NCBI RefSeq assembly: GCF_001956585.1
Contig: NZ_MSRR01000004.1
Location: 62,001-126,000, forward strand
DNA length: 64,000 bases
Source of the DNA: Actinomyces naeslundii
GTDB lineage: Bacteria > Actinomycetota > Actinomycetes > Actinomycetales > Actinomycetaceae
Direction of reading: 5' to 3'
In this document: positions 38,942 to 48,121 of the stretch, piece after piece
Position numbering within the stretch: position 1 is the stretch's first letter
Layout of the letters: each line of letters begins with the position of its first letter
Notes under the pieces: generated by a model
Database searches by the model: none
Told to the model about the DNA's origin: nothing
Seen by the model: only the letters and a program-made list of their open reading frames with translations
Made by a program: the position numbers and the translations under genes

Positions 38942-40030
38942 GTGACAGCCGCAGCCTCCCGCCCCCACGACCCCCTGGATGGGTCCGTCTCCAGCCGCCC
39001 GGCGGCTGCTGCGTCGATGTACAAGCGCGCCCTGGGGGCGCTGGCCGGACTGGCTCTTGGTGACGCACTGGGTATGCCCACCCAGTCCATGAGCCCGGAG
39101 CAGATCCGCCAGCACTACAACACGATCACCGGCCTGCACGATGCCGTGGCCGAGCAGCCCATCGCCCCGTCGATGCCGGCAGGCAGCATCACGGACGACA
39201 CCGAGCAGGCCTTCCTCTTGGCCGGTCTCCTTGTGGAAGGCGACGGCCGCATCGATCCTCTCCGCCTGGCCGAGGCCCTTCTGAGCTGGGAGGACGACAT
39301 GCGCTCCCGCGGCTCACTCGACCTGCTGGGCCCCTCGACCAAGCGCGCTCTGGAGCGGGTGCGCACCGGCGCAGATCCCCGTCGAACCGGCCGGGAGGGC
39401 ACCACCAACGGCGCCGCGATGCGGGTCACCCCGGTGGGCATCGCCTTCCGCCTGGGCACCACCGGCGACGGCCTGGCCCAGGCCGTTCATGAGTCCTGCC
39501 TGGTCACCCACGACACTCGCCAGGGTTTCGAGGCGGCCGGGCTCATCGCCGCGGCAGTCAGCGCGGCCATCGACGGCGCCGACGCCGCCTCCGCCCTGGA
39601 GGCGGCTCTCAGCTTCGTGTCCGCCCATCCCGAGGAGGGGCACTGGACGGAGAAGGCCTCGGTGGCAGCCCGCGCTCGTCTGGCCCTGGAGACGAGCCGG
39701 GGCCTGCAGGGCGATGCCCTGGCCGAGCACCTGCGGACCTGCGTCGGGACCTCGGTGGAGTCGGCGGAGTCAGTCCCCTGCGCTCTGGTCATCGTGCACG
39801 AGTTCGCAAGACGCCCCCTGGCCGGCCTGTGCTTCGCTGCCGAGCTTGGCGGCGACACCGACACCATCGCCGCGATGGCCGGCGCGATCTTGGGGGCGAG
39901 CGCGCCCGACCTTCTCCCCGTCGAGCTGGTCGATCAGGTGCTGGAGCGCTCCGGCCTGGACCTCGGCCCGCTCTGCGAGGCCCTGCTCGCGATCCGTTCG
40001 GCGCCCTCACGCCTCGGGAGGCATGTATGA
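38942..40030 (+). CDS. ADP-ribosylglycohydrolase family protein
   Basis: A 362-residue all-helical DraG/ARH-type hydrolase. Metal-binding motifs are visible near the start of the fold (GDALGMPTQSM, then SITDDTEQAFLLAGLL) and near the end (AELGGDTDTIAAMAGAILGA). Such enzymes remove ADP-ribose from proteins or hydrolyse ADP-ribose-like metabolites. The GTG at 38942 has an AGGAT nearby; an ATG at 39017 (MYKRALGALAG) is the alternative. The stop overlaps the next kinase gene (ATGA), suggesting a linked nucleoside or ribose salvage step. Confidence 0.88.
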   Translation: MTAAASRPHDPLDGSVSSRPAAAASMYKRALGALAGLALGDALGMPTQSMSPEQIRQHYNTITGLHDAVAEQPIAPSMPAGSITDDTEQAFLLAGLLVEGDGRIDPLRLAEALLSWEDDMRSRGSLDLLGPSTKRALERVRTGADPRRTGREGTTNGAAMRVTPVGIAFRLGTTGDGLAQAVHESCLVTHDTRQGFEAAGLIAAAVSAAIDGADAASALEAALSFVSAHPEEGHWTEKASVAARARLALETSRGLQGDALAEHLRTCVGTSVESAESVPCALVIVHEFARRPLAGLCFAAELGGDTDTIAAMAGAILGASAPDLLPVELVDQVLERSGLDLGPLCEALLAIRSAPSRLGRHV

Positions 40031-40959
40031 CAGGCCGGGTCATTCACACCGGTCAGGTCGTCATTGACCTGACCTTGCGCATCGAGGCGATTCCCGAACC
40101 GGGCGGTGACGTGTTCGCCGACGAGGCAGGAATGGCCGTCGGCGGCGGCTTCAACGTGCTGGCGGCCGCCCGCAGGCTCGATGTCACGACCCTCTACGCC
40201 GGGCCGCTGGGTGAGGGACCCTTCGCCGAGACTGTTCGACAGGCCCTGGAGGAGATCGGCGTGGCCCACGTCGGACCAGTCGTGACAGGCGACCAGGGCT
40301 ATTGCGTGGCCATGACCGACGCCCGCGCCGAGCGCACCTTCGTCTCCACGCGCGGGGCCGAGACCCGGGGTCCAGTCGACACCTTCGACAACCTCGAGGT
40401 GCTGGGCGACGACGTCATCTATCTCTCCGGCTACTCCCTGGCCGATGCGGCCTCCACGGCTGCGCTGGAGAGACTGGTAGGGAGGCTGGCTAGAGGCCGG
40501 ACGGGCTGTCGGTCACTGTTCGATGTCTCCCCCATGGTCGGCTCCGTTTCGTTGAGCGACCTGGAGAGCATCGGTGCTCTCGAGCCGATCTGGTCGCTCA
40601 ACGAGCGGGAGGCTGTCATGCTCGCCGCCCGCCTGGGGGTGACGGTGGAGCCCGGTGACCACGCCGGCGCCTGCACGGCGCTGTCGAGCAGACTCGGCAC
40701 GGTGCTGGTGCGGGCCGGCGAGCAGGGTTCCTGGTTCGCCGACGGCGGCGCCGCGGCCCATACCCCGAGCATCCCCGTGACGCCGGTGGACACCAATGGG
40801 GCCGGGGACGCCCACTCCGGGGTACTGGCCGCCGCGCTGGCGCATGGCACGGACCTGGCGACGGCGCTGCGCTGGGCGAATGTGGCCGGCGCCCTGACGA
40901 CGACGCGTTTCGGCCCGGCCACCTGCCCTAGCGGGGCGCAGATCAGGGCCCTGGCCTGA
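40027..40959 (+). CDS. PfkB/ribokinase-family sugar or nucleoside kinase
   Basis: A 310-residue ribokinase-fold enzyme with the N-terminal glycine pair region (GGGFNVLAAARRLDV) and the C-terminal catalytic motif DTNGAGDAHSGVLAAALAHG, whose Asp is the base. The substrate cannot be read from the sequence. Translational coupling to an ADP-ribosylglycohydrolase suggests phosphorylation of a ribosyl product (inference). Its 3' end overlaps the convergent menE gene by 17 bases. Confidence 0.87.
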   Translation: MTGRVIHTGQVVIDLTLRIEAIPEPGGDVFADEAGMAVGGGFNVLAAARRLDVTTLYAGPLGEGPFAETVRQALEEIGVAHVGPVVTGDQGYCVAMTDARAERTFVSTRGAETRGPVDTFDNLEVLGDDVIYLSGYSLADAASTAALERLVGRLARGRTGCRSLFDVSPMVGSVSLSDLESIGALEPIWSLNEREAVMLAARLGVTVEPGDHAGACTALSSRLGTVLVRAGEQGSWFADGGAAAHTPSIPVTPVDTNGAGDAHSGVLAAALAHGTDLATALRWANVAGALTTTRFGPATCPSGAQIRALA

Positions 40960-42394
40960 GAAGCTCAGCGGACTCACCGGGCTCGACGGGCTCTGCGACT
41001 GCGGTGAGGAGCCGGGTGACGGCGCGCCGGTCGACCTTGCCGCTGGGGCGCAGAGGCAAGGACTCCAGGACGACGATCCGTTTGGGGGCATGAGCGCCGT
41101 CCAACCGGAATCGGACCGCCTCACGCAGGACGACGCCGTCGGGTCTGCGCCGGTCATCGGGGCCTCCTGAGATCTTCTGACCGGCGGGGGGCTCGAGGAC
41201 CACGGCAGCGGCCACGAGGCCGCCCCACTGCTCATCGGACAGGCCGACGACGCAGGCCTCAGCGACACCGTCGATGCCGGTGAGGGCCTCCTCGACATGG
41301 CGGGGCTCGACCTTGACGCCGCCGGTGATGATGACGTCGTCCAGGCGCCCCAGGACCTCCAGTCGCCCGTCGGGGCGCAGGCGGCCGCGGTCGGAGGTGG
41401 CCAGGACGCGTCCGCAGGAGCGGTCCTGGAAGGCCTCGCCGATGTCGTCGGGCGTGCGGTCAACGGGTTGCAGGTAGCCCTCCGCCAGGACCGGACCGGA
41501 GACGAGGACGCGGCCGATCCCATCGGCATCAGGGTCCCGGATGGACAGCGCGACGCCGTCCAGAGGACGGCCGTCGTAGACGCAGCCCCCGCCGGTCTCA
41601 CTCATGCCGTAGGTGGTCACCACGGTGATGCCGGAGCCTCGAGCCCGGGCCAGCAGCGCGGGATCGGCAGCGGCGCCGCCCAGGAGAACGGCGTCGGCCG
41701 TGGACAGGGCCCGGCTCGCCGCCGGGTCCCGCAGGACCCGTACCAGCTGGGTGGGGACCAGCGAGACGTAGAGGCGAGGGTCTGTCGAGCCGGCCGTGGG
41801 ACTAACCGCTGCGCCGGCCGCCGTACCGACCGCTGCACTGGCCGCTGCACCGGCAGGGACTCGGACGGAGCGCAGGGCGTCGGCGAGCGTCGTCGGGCTG
41901 AATCCCCTGCTCGTGTCCACCACGACCGGAGTGGTTCCGGCGATGAGGGAGCGGATGAGGATCTGCAGGCCGGCGACGTGGTGGGCCGGCAGGGGCAGGA
42001 GCCAGGTCCCCGATCCACCGAGGCGATCATGGGTGGCGCGGGCCGAGGCCACGAGGGCGGCGGCGCTCATGGCGATGAGCCGGCCGGTGCCGGTGGTGGA
42101 GCCGGAGGTCCGCAGGACCAGGTCGGTGCGCGGGGGAACTCGGGTGATGCGGCGGGCCAGGTCGGCTCGGACCCGCCCCTCGTCCTCGCCGGGGCCGATG
42201 GGGACGAGCAGCGGAAGGGGGCACGTGGTGCTCTCGACCTGCGCCCCGGCCGTGGCGCTGGAGGCGGGCGGATCGCCGCGGGCCGTGAGCAGGCCGCGCT
42301 GAGCCAAACGCTCCGCCAGGGCGGTGCGCAGGGCGGCGACGTCGTCGGGTGCGGTTCCTCCGGTCAGAAGGCGGAGGGTGGGCGGGACGGGCAC
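40943..42394 (-). CDS. menE: o-Succinylbenzoate-CoA ligase
   Basis: A 483-residue ANL-superfamily enzyme that adenylates o-succinylbenzoate and joins it to CoA. It has the P-loop LRTSGSTTGTGRLI, the adenylate motif TTYGMSETGGGCVYDGRPLD, the hinge GRLDDVIITGGVKVEP and the catalytic Lys region PLRPSGKVDRRAV. An Ala-rich insertion of about 25 residues (AAASAAVGTAAGAAVSP) sits in the N-terminal domain, and the first 100 residues are shortened or divergent compared with larger acyl-CoA ligases. Separated from the other men genes, with a convergent overlap with the PfkB gene. Confidence 0.92.
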   Translation of the reverse strand: MPVPPTLRLLTGGTAPDDVAALRTALAERLAQRGLLTARGDPPASSATAGAQVESTTCPLPLLVPIGPGEDEGRVRADLARRITRVPPRTDLVLRTSGSTTGTGRLIAMSAAALVASARATHDRLGGSGTWLLPLPAHHVAGLQILIRSLIAGTTPVVVDTSRGFSPTTLADALRSVRVPAGAAASAAVGTAAGAAVSPTAGSTDPRLYVSLVPTQLVRVLRDPAASRALSTADAVLLGGAAADPALLARARGSGITVVTTYGMSETGGGCVYDGRPLDGVALSIRDPDADGIGRVLVSGPVLAEGYLQPVDRTPDDIGEAFQDRSCGRVLATSDRGRLRPDGRLEVLGRLDDVIITGGVKVEPRHVEEALTGIDGVAEACVVGLSDEQWGGLVAAAVVLEPPAGQKISGGPDDRRRPDGVVLREAVRFRLDGAHAPKRIVVLESLPLRPSGKVDRRAVTRLLTAVAEPVEPGESAELLRPGP

Positions 42395-42489
42395 GGGATG
42401 ATCGTGCCATGGCTCGGACGCACGGGATGAACGGTCGGCTGCGGGCGGGCGGTGTCGGTGGGCCCGGTCGGCTCGGCTAGGGTTGGCCC

Positions 42490-42942
42490 ATGCGTATCGT
42501 CCTCATCGTCCTGGTGTTCGCCCTGACGCTGTACGCCCTGCTGGACTGCGCGCGCACGCCCGAGGAGAGCATGCCGGCGCGGATGCCGAAGTTCCTGTGG
42601 ATCATCCTCATCGTGCTGTTCCCGACCATCGGCCCGATCGCCTGGATCATCGTCTCGCGGGTCAAGGCAGCCGAGGAGCGCGGCGGCTACGTGGAGCCCA
42701 CCGTGTGGTCCTCCAAGGAGGGAACGAGCTTCCGCCGCCCGCAGCGCGCCCAGCCCATGGCGCCCGACGACGACCCGGAGTTCCTGAGGGGGCTGGAGCA
42801 GGACATCCGCCGTCGTAAGCACCACCCGGGGACGTCCGCCAGCAGTCCCAACCACGACGAGGGCGGAACCGGGGAGGATGCCGAGGGGCCCGACGCCGGC
42901 GAGGCGGGCGACACCGACCGTTCCGGAAGCGACCAGCACTGA
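42490..42942 (+). CDS. PLDc_N-domain small membrane protein
   Basis: A 150-residue protein. The first 65 residues match the short membrane module that precedes cardiolipin-synthase-type phospholipase D domains: two helices (RIVLIVLVFALTLYALLDC and KFLWIILIVLFPTIGPIAWI). No phospholipase domain follows; instead there is a charged, disordered Ser/Gly/Glu/Asp-rich tail. Such proteins are common in actinobacteria with unknown function. Separated from menE by a 95-base divergent gap. Confidence 0.75.
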   Translation: MRIVLIVLVFALTLYALLDCARTPEESMPARMPKFLWIILIVLFPTIGPIAWIIVSRVKAAEERGGYVEPTVWSSKEGTSFRRPQRAQPMAPDDDPEFLRGLEQDIRRRKHHPGTSASSPNHDEGGTGEDAEGPDAGEAGDTDRSGSDQH

Positions 42943-42979
42943 GCCGCCCCTGGCGACGACGGCCCGTGCGAGGGCCGGG

Positions 42980-43750
42980 TCAGGGAAGTGCGGCGGTTGT
43001 CCGGGGCCAGGGGCCGGTGTCGACGTCGTAGCCATGGGCCGCGGCGTGGACGAGCCAGTCGCCCGGGATCCAGGTTCGCCCCACGATCTGGGGGTGCTCG
43101 GGCATGTAGCGCACCGCCCACAGGATGAGGACGAGCTCGGCCCACTGGGCGCGGATCTTCAGGCGCACCGAGCCGGAGGCGTTGGCGGCGGCGATGACGA
43201 TCTCACCGGTGGCGGTGCGCTGGACCTCCTGGATATCGGCGTAGGAGATGGGCATAACGCCCTCCCCCGTGCCCAGGTAGATGCCGTGGGTGGACACGGT
43301 CAGGCGGGCTGTGGCCAGGTGGCGCCACTTCTCGACGGCGTCGGCCTCTGCGGCGCGACGACGCCGATGGTTGAGATAGGCCTGCCCGCCGAAGAAGGCG
43401 GCCGTCAGGGCCAGGCCGACCGGCCCCCCGGCCAGGAAGAAGCCGCGAGAGGGGTTGTAGGTGGCGTCCCCGCGCCGCCACATGAGCAGCTCGGCGTCGC
43501 AGGTGGCCAGCATGACCTCACCGGATCCCAGAGCCGGGCGCACGGGGTCGATGGTGGGCGAGACCGGTTTGGGGCGCCGGCCCTGGCGGGTGGCGGTCAG
43601 GACGGCGGCGGTGTGCCACCACACGAAGTCCTGCCCGGTCCAGGGGCGCCGCGGGGCGGGGCGCGGGCGACCGGGGCGGATGACCTCGCCGGGGGCGCCA
43701 GTGCGCACGACCTCGCCGCCGACCGGGCGCGAGGGCGGCTGCTGGGTCAC
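42980..43750 (-). CDS. Membrane-associated protein of unknown function with a PH-like region
   Basis: A 256-residue protein. A Pro/Arg-rich lead (1-45) precedes a region containing one hydrophobic segment (FFLAGGPVGLALTAAFFGGQ). After it, the segment LTVSTHGIYLGTGEGVMPISY, followed by DIQEV and SVRLKIRAQWAELVLILWAV, looks like a PH-type beta domain. No catalytic motif is visible. The ATG overlaps the end of the histidine phosphatase gene (ATGA), so the two share a transcript. No function assigned. Confidence 0.65.
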   Translation of the reverse strand: MTQQPPSRPVGGEVVRTGAPGEVIRPGRPRPAPRRPWTGQDFVWWHTAAVLTATRQGRRPKPVSPTIDPVRPALGSGEVMLATCDAELLMWRRGDATYNPSRGFFLAGGPVGLALTAAFFGGQAYLNHRRRRAAEADAVEKWRHLATARLTVSTHGIYLGTGEGVMPISYADIQEVQRTATGEIVIAAANASGSVRLKIRAQWAELVLILWAVRYMPEHPQIVGRTWIPGDWLVHAAAHGYDVDTGPWPRTTAALP

Positions 43751-44472
43751 TGCGTCGCCTCGGCGCTGTCGACCTCGGCGGAGCGCTCTAAGTGGGCAGG
43801 GCGGCCGGTGGCGGCCCGGGCGGCGGAGGTGCCGGGCACCATGTCACGGGCCTGGCGCAGCAGGTCCCCGGCGGGCTCCCAGTAGGCCAGCCCCACCAGG
43901 GTGCGGCCCTCGAAGGTCAAGGAGGTCAGGGAGGCCAGGGCGCACTGGCGCCGGCGCGGGTCGTGGGCGAGGGAGCGCCCCTCCAGGAAGAGGCGCAGCG
44001 ACCAGATGGGAAGCTGGTGGGAGACGAGGAGCGCCTCGTGGCCCTCGGCGACGTCGAGCGCGGCGACGACGGCGCCGCGCATCCGTTCGACGATCTCGCG
44101 GTAGGGCTCACCCCAGGAGGGGCGCAGCGGGTTGACGTAGCTGCCCCAGTAGGCGGGGTGGGCCAGGATCCAGCGGTTGCGGTTGACGGCCACGCCCTCG
44201 AAGGAGTTGCCTGCCTCGATGAGCCGGGCGTCCGTCGTCGGCGCCAGGCCGAAGGCGGCGGCGGTGGGGGCGCCGGTCTCCCGGGCCCGCTCCAGGGGTG
44301 AGGTGATGACCCGTGTGATGTCGTGCCCGGAGGCGGACAGGACGTCGGCGACCTGCTGGGCCATCTGGTGTCCCAGGGTCGAGAGGTGGTAGCCGGGCAG
44401 GCGGCCGTAGAGGATGCCCTCGGGGTTGTGCACCTCGCCGTGCCGCATGAGGTGGATCGTCGTACGCGCCAT
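43747..44472 (-). CDS. Histidine phosphatase family protein (phosphoglycerate-mutase-like)
   Basis: A 241-residue enzyme with the catalytic RHG motif at the start (IHLMRHGEVHNPEG) and the second histidine in LLVSHQLPIWSLRL. Arg and Glu residues typical of the fold are present (ITSPLERARET, RLIEAGNSFEG). True phosphoglycerate mutases have further conserved residues that I do not see, so a phosphatase of unknown substrate is the safer call. The ATG at 44472 gives the normal start. It is divergent from dapD with a 61-base gap that must hold both promoters. Confidence 0.83.
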   Translation of the reverse strand: MARTTIHLMRHGEVHNPEGILYGRLPGYHLSTLGHQMAQQVADVLSASGHDITRVITSPLERARETGAPTAAAFGLAPTTDARLIEAGNSFEGVAVNRNRWILAHPAYWGSYVNPLRPSWGEPYREIVERMRGAVVAALDVAEGHEALLVSHQLPIWSLRLFLEGRSLAHDPRRRQCALASLTSLTFEGRTLVGLAYWEPAGDLLRQARDMVPGTSAARAATGRPAHLERSAEVDSAEATQ

Positions 44473-44533
44473 GCGGTGATTCTCGCACGCCCACCGGCGC
44501 CGGTCAGCCTCCAGGTCCCGTAGGGTGTTCTTC

Positions 44534-45517
44534 ATGACGACTCGCAGCGCATGGGGTCTCGGTCTGGCGACCGTGACCGACGACGGTAACACCCTTGACG
44601 TGTGGTACCCCCGCCCGGTCCTCGGCGACGAGCCCGAGGACGGACACGCCGATCTACTGGGGACCCTGAGCGCGATGGAGCGTCGCGACGAGGCCCGCGG
44701 CGTGCACACCACCGTGGTACGCACCTGGGCCGACCTCGACGACGCCCCCCAGACCGTGGCCGGCGCCTACCTGCGACTGCATGTCCTGTCCCACCGACTG
44801 GCCACGCCCAACACCGTCAACCTCGACGGAGTCTTCTCCCGCCTGCCCAACGTGGTGTGGACCTCGGCCGGCCCCTGCCACGCCGAGGACTTCGAGACCA
44901 CCCGCACCCGCCTGCGCGCCGCCCTGGGCCGCCCGGTCCAGGTGAACTCCGTGGACAAGTTCCCCCGCATGACCGACTACGTCCTGCCCTCGGGCGTGCG
45001 GATCGGAAACGCCGCGAACGTGCGCCTGGGCGCCTACCTGTCCGAGGGCACCACGGTCATGCACGCCGGTTTCGTCAACTACAACGCCGGGACGCTGGGA
45101 CGCTCCATGGTCGAGGGCCGCATCTCGCAGGGCGTCGTCATCGGTGACGGCTCCGACGTCGGCGGCGGCGCCTCCACGATGGGCATGCTCTCGGGCGGCG
45201 GCCGTCAGCGCGTGGCCCTGGGAGAGCGCTGCCTGCTGGGTGCGAACTCGGGGCTCGGGATCCCGCTGGGCGACGACTGCGTCGTCGAGGCGGGCCTGTA
45301 CCTGACGGCCGGCACGAAGGTCTCCCTCATGCCGCAGGGCGGCGTGGTGCCCGGTAGCCACGGCCTGTTCAAGGAGCCGCGGGTGGTCTCGGCCCGCGAG
45401 CTGGCCGGTGCCTCCAACGTCCTGTTCCGCCGCAACTCCCAGTCCGGTGCCGTCGAGGCGCTGGCCCGCGGCGGCAAGAGCATCGAGCTGAGCGCAACTC
45501 CGCACGCCGGCCAGTAA
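44534..45517 (+). CDS. dapD: 2,3,4,5-Tetrahydropyridine-2,6-dicarboxylate N-succinyltransferase
   Basis: A 327-residue actinobacterial-type DapD that succinylates tetrahydrodipicolinate in lysine and meso-diaminopimelate synthesis. The N-terminal half is the family-specific domain ([20 protein letters not shown]). The C-terminal half is a left-handed beta-helix with hexapeptide-like repeats ([37 protein letters not shown]). The ATG at 44534 is preferred over a GTG nine bases earlier. The next step of the pathway, DapC, is encoded at 62-63 kb. Confidence 0.95.
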   Translation: MTTRSAWGLGLATVTDDGNTLDVWYPRPVLGDEPEDGHADLLGTLSAMERRDEARGVHTTVVRTWADLDDAPQTVAGAYLRLHVLSHRLATPNTVNLDGVFSRLPNVVWTSAGPCHAEDFETTRTRLRAALGRPVQVNSVDKFPRMTDYVLPSGVRIGNAANVRLGAYLSEGTTVMHAGFVNYNAGTLGRSMVEGRISQGVVIGDGSDVGGGASTMGMLSGGGRQRVALGERCLLGANSGLGIPLGDDCVVEAGLYLTAGTKVSLMPQGGVVPGSHGLFKEPRVVSARELAGASNVLFRRNSQSGAVEALARGGKSIELSATPHAGQ

Positions 45518-45535
45518 GACTCCTCGCATCCACTG

Positions 45536-48121
45536 CTACAGCGATTCGTACCGGCCGTCTTCCGTCTCAGCCGCGGGAGGCGGCCGGTCACGTTGAACGG
45601 TCCGCGCGCTCATGAGGAGCCGGGTGCAGGGGTGGGCGGGGTGCTTCATGAGCTCGGCCGTGGGGCCGGTCTCCACGAGGCGGCCAGCCTGGAGCACCGC
45701 CGTCGTGTCGGCGAGGTAGCGGGCCGAGGCCAGGTCGTGGGTGATGCAGAGGATGGACAGGCCGCATTCTTCGCGCAGCCCCAGCAGCAGGTCGAGGATG
45801 CCGGCGCGCAGCGGGGCGTCCAGCATCGAGGTGGGTTCATCGGCGACCAGCACCTCGGGCTCGCAGGCCAGGGCCCGGGCGATGGCCACGCGCTGGCGCT
45901 GCCCGCCGGAGAGCTCGTGGGGACGCACCCCCAGGAGCTCGGGCTCCAGGCCGACGGCGTCGAGCAGCTCGGCGGGGCCTCGGCCGGGTTCCGCGGTGCT
46001 CCGGTGCAGGGCGAGGGCGCGCCCCAGCGTGTGCCCGACGCTGTGGGCGGGGTTGAGGGGGGCGAAGGGGTCCTGGAAGACCATCTGCACCCGGCTGCGG
46101 TAGCCGCGGGAGGCGCGACGCGGCTCGCGGGTCAGAACGTCACGCCCGTCCAGGAGGAGGCGCCCGGCGGTGGGGGTCTCCAGGCGCGCGATGATGCGGG
46201 CGAGCGTCGACTTGCCCGATCCGGTCCGCCCCACCAGGGCGAGGATCTCACCGCGGTGCAGAGTCAGGTCGACGCCGTCCAGCGCACGAACAGTGCGCCG
46301 CGAGAGCAGCCCTCCGGCGGGGAAGTCCTTGCGCAGGCCTCGTACCTCCAGGACCGGTTCCGTAAAAGTCGGATGCGGGGACTCGGCACTCGGACGGTCC
46401 GGCAGCCCCGCGACAAGGGCCCGCGTCGCGGCGTGGGCGGGTGAGGTGAGGATGCCGCCGGCCGGCCCCTCCTCCACGAGGCGGCCCGCCTCCATGACGC
46501 CGATACGGTCGCACCTGCCCAACATGAGGGACAGGTCGTGGGTGATGAGCAGGACGGAGAAGCCAAACCGCGCCTTGAGGTCAAGGACCAGCTCCATGAT
46601 CTCGCGCTGGACGACGACGTCGAGGGCCGTGGTCGGCTCATCCAGGACGAGCAGGCGGGGTCTGAGGGCCAGGGCCATGGCGATGATGACTCGCTGGCGC
46701 TGTCCTCCGGAGAGCTGGTGGGGGTAGGCGCGCAGGCGGCCGGCCGGGATGTCGACGGCGTCGAGCAACTCGGCGGCGCGCTCCAGAGCCGGGCGGTGTC
46801 GCAGGCCCTCGTGACTGGTGAGGACATCGGCGATCTGCTCGCCGATCGTCATGACGGGGTTGAGGGCGTTCATGGCGGCTTGGGGGACAACGGCGACCTC
46901 CCGCCAGCGCAGGCGACGCAGCTCGTCCCTATCCAGGGCCAGGACGTCGCGCCCGCCCACCATGATGCGGCCGCCGGTGACGCGCGCCGTAGGAACCAGC
47001 AGCCGCATGATGGCGGCTGCGACCGTCGTCTTGCCGCAGCCGGAGGGGCCGGCCAGCCCCACCACCTCGCCGCGGCCGACGCTGAGGCTGAACCGATCGG
47101 TGCCGACGACGCGGCGACTTCCACCGGAGTGCTCACCGGCGTCGTACTCCACGCTCAGGTCCTCGATACGTAGGACAGGCTCAGGGACGGTCCGCACACC
47201 GCTGTCCGGCTCGACCGATGGAGCCTGGGGCCGGCGCGTGCCAGGCGCCCCTGAGGCCGCGCGGCGCAGGCGGGGGTTGGTGGCCTCGTCGACGCCGGCG
47301 TTGATGAGGGCCAGGGCGTAGGCGACCAGCGCAATGGCGAGGCCCGAGGGCACGAAGGTCCACCAGCGGCCGGTCATGAGCGCGCCGTCGGTGGCGGCCC
47401 AGTAGAGGTTGGTGCCCCAGGACACGGAGCCGGAGCGGCCCAGCCCCAGGAACTCGAGCCCGGCCTGGGCACCGATGGCGGCGTTGACGCAGCCCAGCAG
47501 CGTGGACATGACGACCGAGGCCATGTTGGGCAGCATCTCCCCCACCATGATCCGCACCGGCCGTTCCCCGCTGACGACGGCGGCCTCCACGAAGTCCGTG
47601 CCGCACAGGCTCATGGCCTGGGCACGCAGGACGCGGGCGGCCCCGGCCCAGCCGGTGACGACGAGGACGATGAGGGTGCTGCCCCACCCCGGCGGCATGT
47701 AGGCGGCCAGGACGACGAGCAGTGGTAGGCCCGGTAGCAGGAGGAAGACGTTGGTGACCACGGACAGGGCACCGTCGACCGCTCGCCCCAGGTAGGCCGA
47801 GGCCAGGCCGACGACGAGGGCCACGAGCGTCGCCAGGAGTCCGGCACCCAGGCCCACGGCCAGGGAGGAGCGGGCACCCCACAGGGTCATGGCGAGCACG
47901 TCCTGCCCCTTGGGAGTCACGCCGAGCCAGTGGGCGGGGGCGGGGGCGGCGGCCGGTGCGCCCGTGATGCGGGCGGGGTCGCCGGGGCTGATGACGGGGG
48001 CCAGGAGCGCGGCGATGATGAGCAGGGCGAGGACCGCCGCCCCGGCCCCGGCTCGGCGGGAGCGGATCAGGGAGGCGAGCAGGCCGGTCAGGGGGCCACT
48101 GCGCCGTCGGGCCGGGCTCAT
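45536..48121 (-). CDS. Fused peptide ABC transporter: permease (DppC-like) + two ATPases (DppD- and DppF-like)
   Basis: An 861-residue fusion. Residues 1-290 are a DppC/OppC-type permease with about six helices and the EAA loop near EMLPNMASVVMSTLLG. Residues about 315-575 are the first ATPase (Walker A GPSGCGKTT at 358-366, LSGGQRQRV, LLVLDEPTTALD). Residues about 590-850 are the second ATPase (LVGRTGSGKSTLA, LSGGQRQRV, VLVADEPTSMLD). Normally these are three proteins. No frameshift is apparent at the junctions: linker sequence (RRPQAPSVEPDSG) joins permease and ATPase. It is coupled to the DppB-like gene by an ATGA overlap. The substrate may be a peptide or nickel-like complex. Confidence 0.9.
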   Translation of the reverse strand: MSPARRRSGPLTGLLASLIRSRRAGAGAAVLALLIIAALLAPVISPGDPARITGAPAAAPAPAHWLGVTPKGQDVLAMTLWGARSSLAVGLGAGLLATLVALVVGLASAYLGRAVDGALSVVTNVFLLLPGLPLLVVLAAYMPPGWGSTLIVLVVTGWAGAARVLRAQAMSLCGTDFVEAAVVSGERPVRIMVGEMLPNMASVVMSTLLGCVNAAIGAQAGLEFLGLGRSGSVSWGTNLYWAATDGALMTGRWWTFVPSGLAIALVAYALALINAGVDEATNPRLRRAASGAPGTRRPQAPSVEPDSGVRTVPEPVLRIEDLSVEYDAGEHSGGSRRVVGTDRFSLSVGRGEVVGLAGPSGCGKTTVAAAIMRLLVPTARVTGGRIMVGGRDVLALDRDELRRLRWREVAVVPQAAMNALNPVMTIGEQIADVLTSHEGLRHRPALERAAELLDAVDIPAGRLRAYPHQLSGGQRQRVIIAMALALRPRLLVLDEPTTALDVVVQREIMELVLDLKARFGFSVLLITHDLSLMLGRCDRIGVMEAGRLVEEGPAGGILTSPAHAATRALVAGLPDRPSAESPHPTFTEPVLEVRGLRKDFPAGGLLSRRTVRALDGVDLTLHRGEILALVGRTGSGKSTLARIIARLETPTAGRLLLDGRDVLTREPRRASRGYRSRVQMVFQDPFAPLNPAHSVGHTLGRALALHRSTAEPGRGPAELLDAVGLEPELLGVRPHELSGGQRQRVAIARALACEPEVLVADEPTSMLDAPLRAGILDLLLGLREECGLSILCITHDLASARYLADTTAVLQAGRLVETGPTAELMKHPAHPCTRLLMSARTVQRDRPPPAAETEDGRYESL

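Noticed and set aside
41297-42430. Plus-strand frame of about 370 codons opposite menE
   Set aside because: Repetitive Gly/Arg/Asp translation typical of a shadow frame; menE motifs on the other strand are complete.
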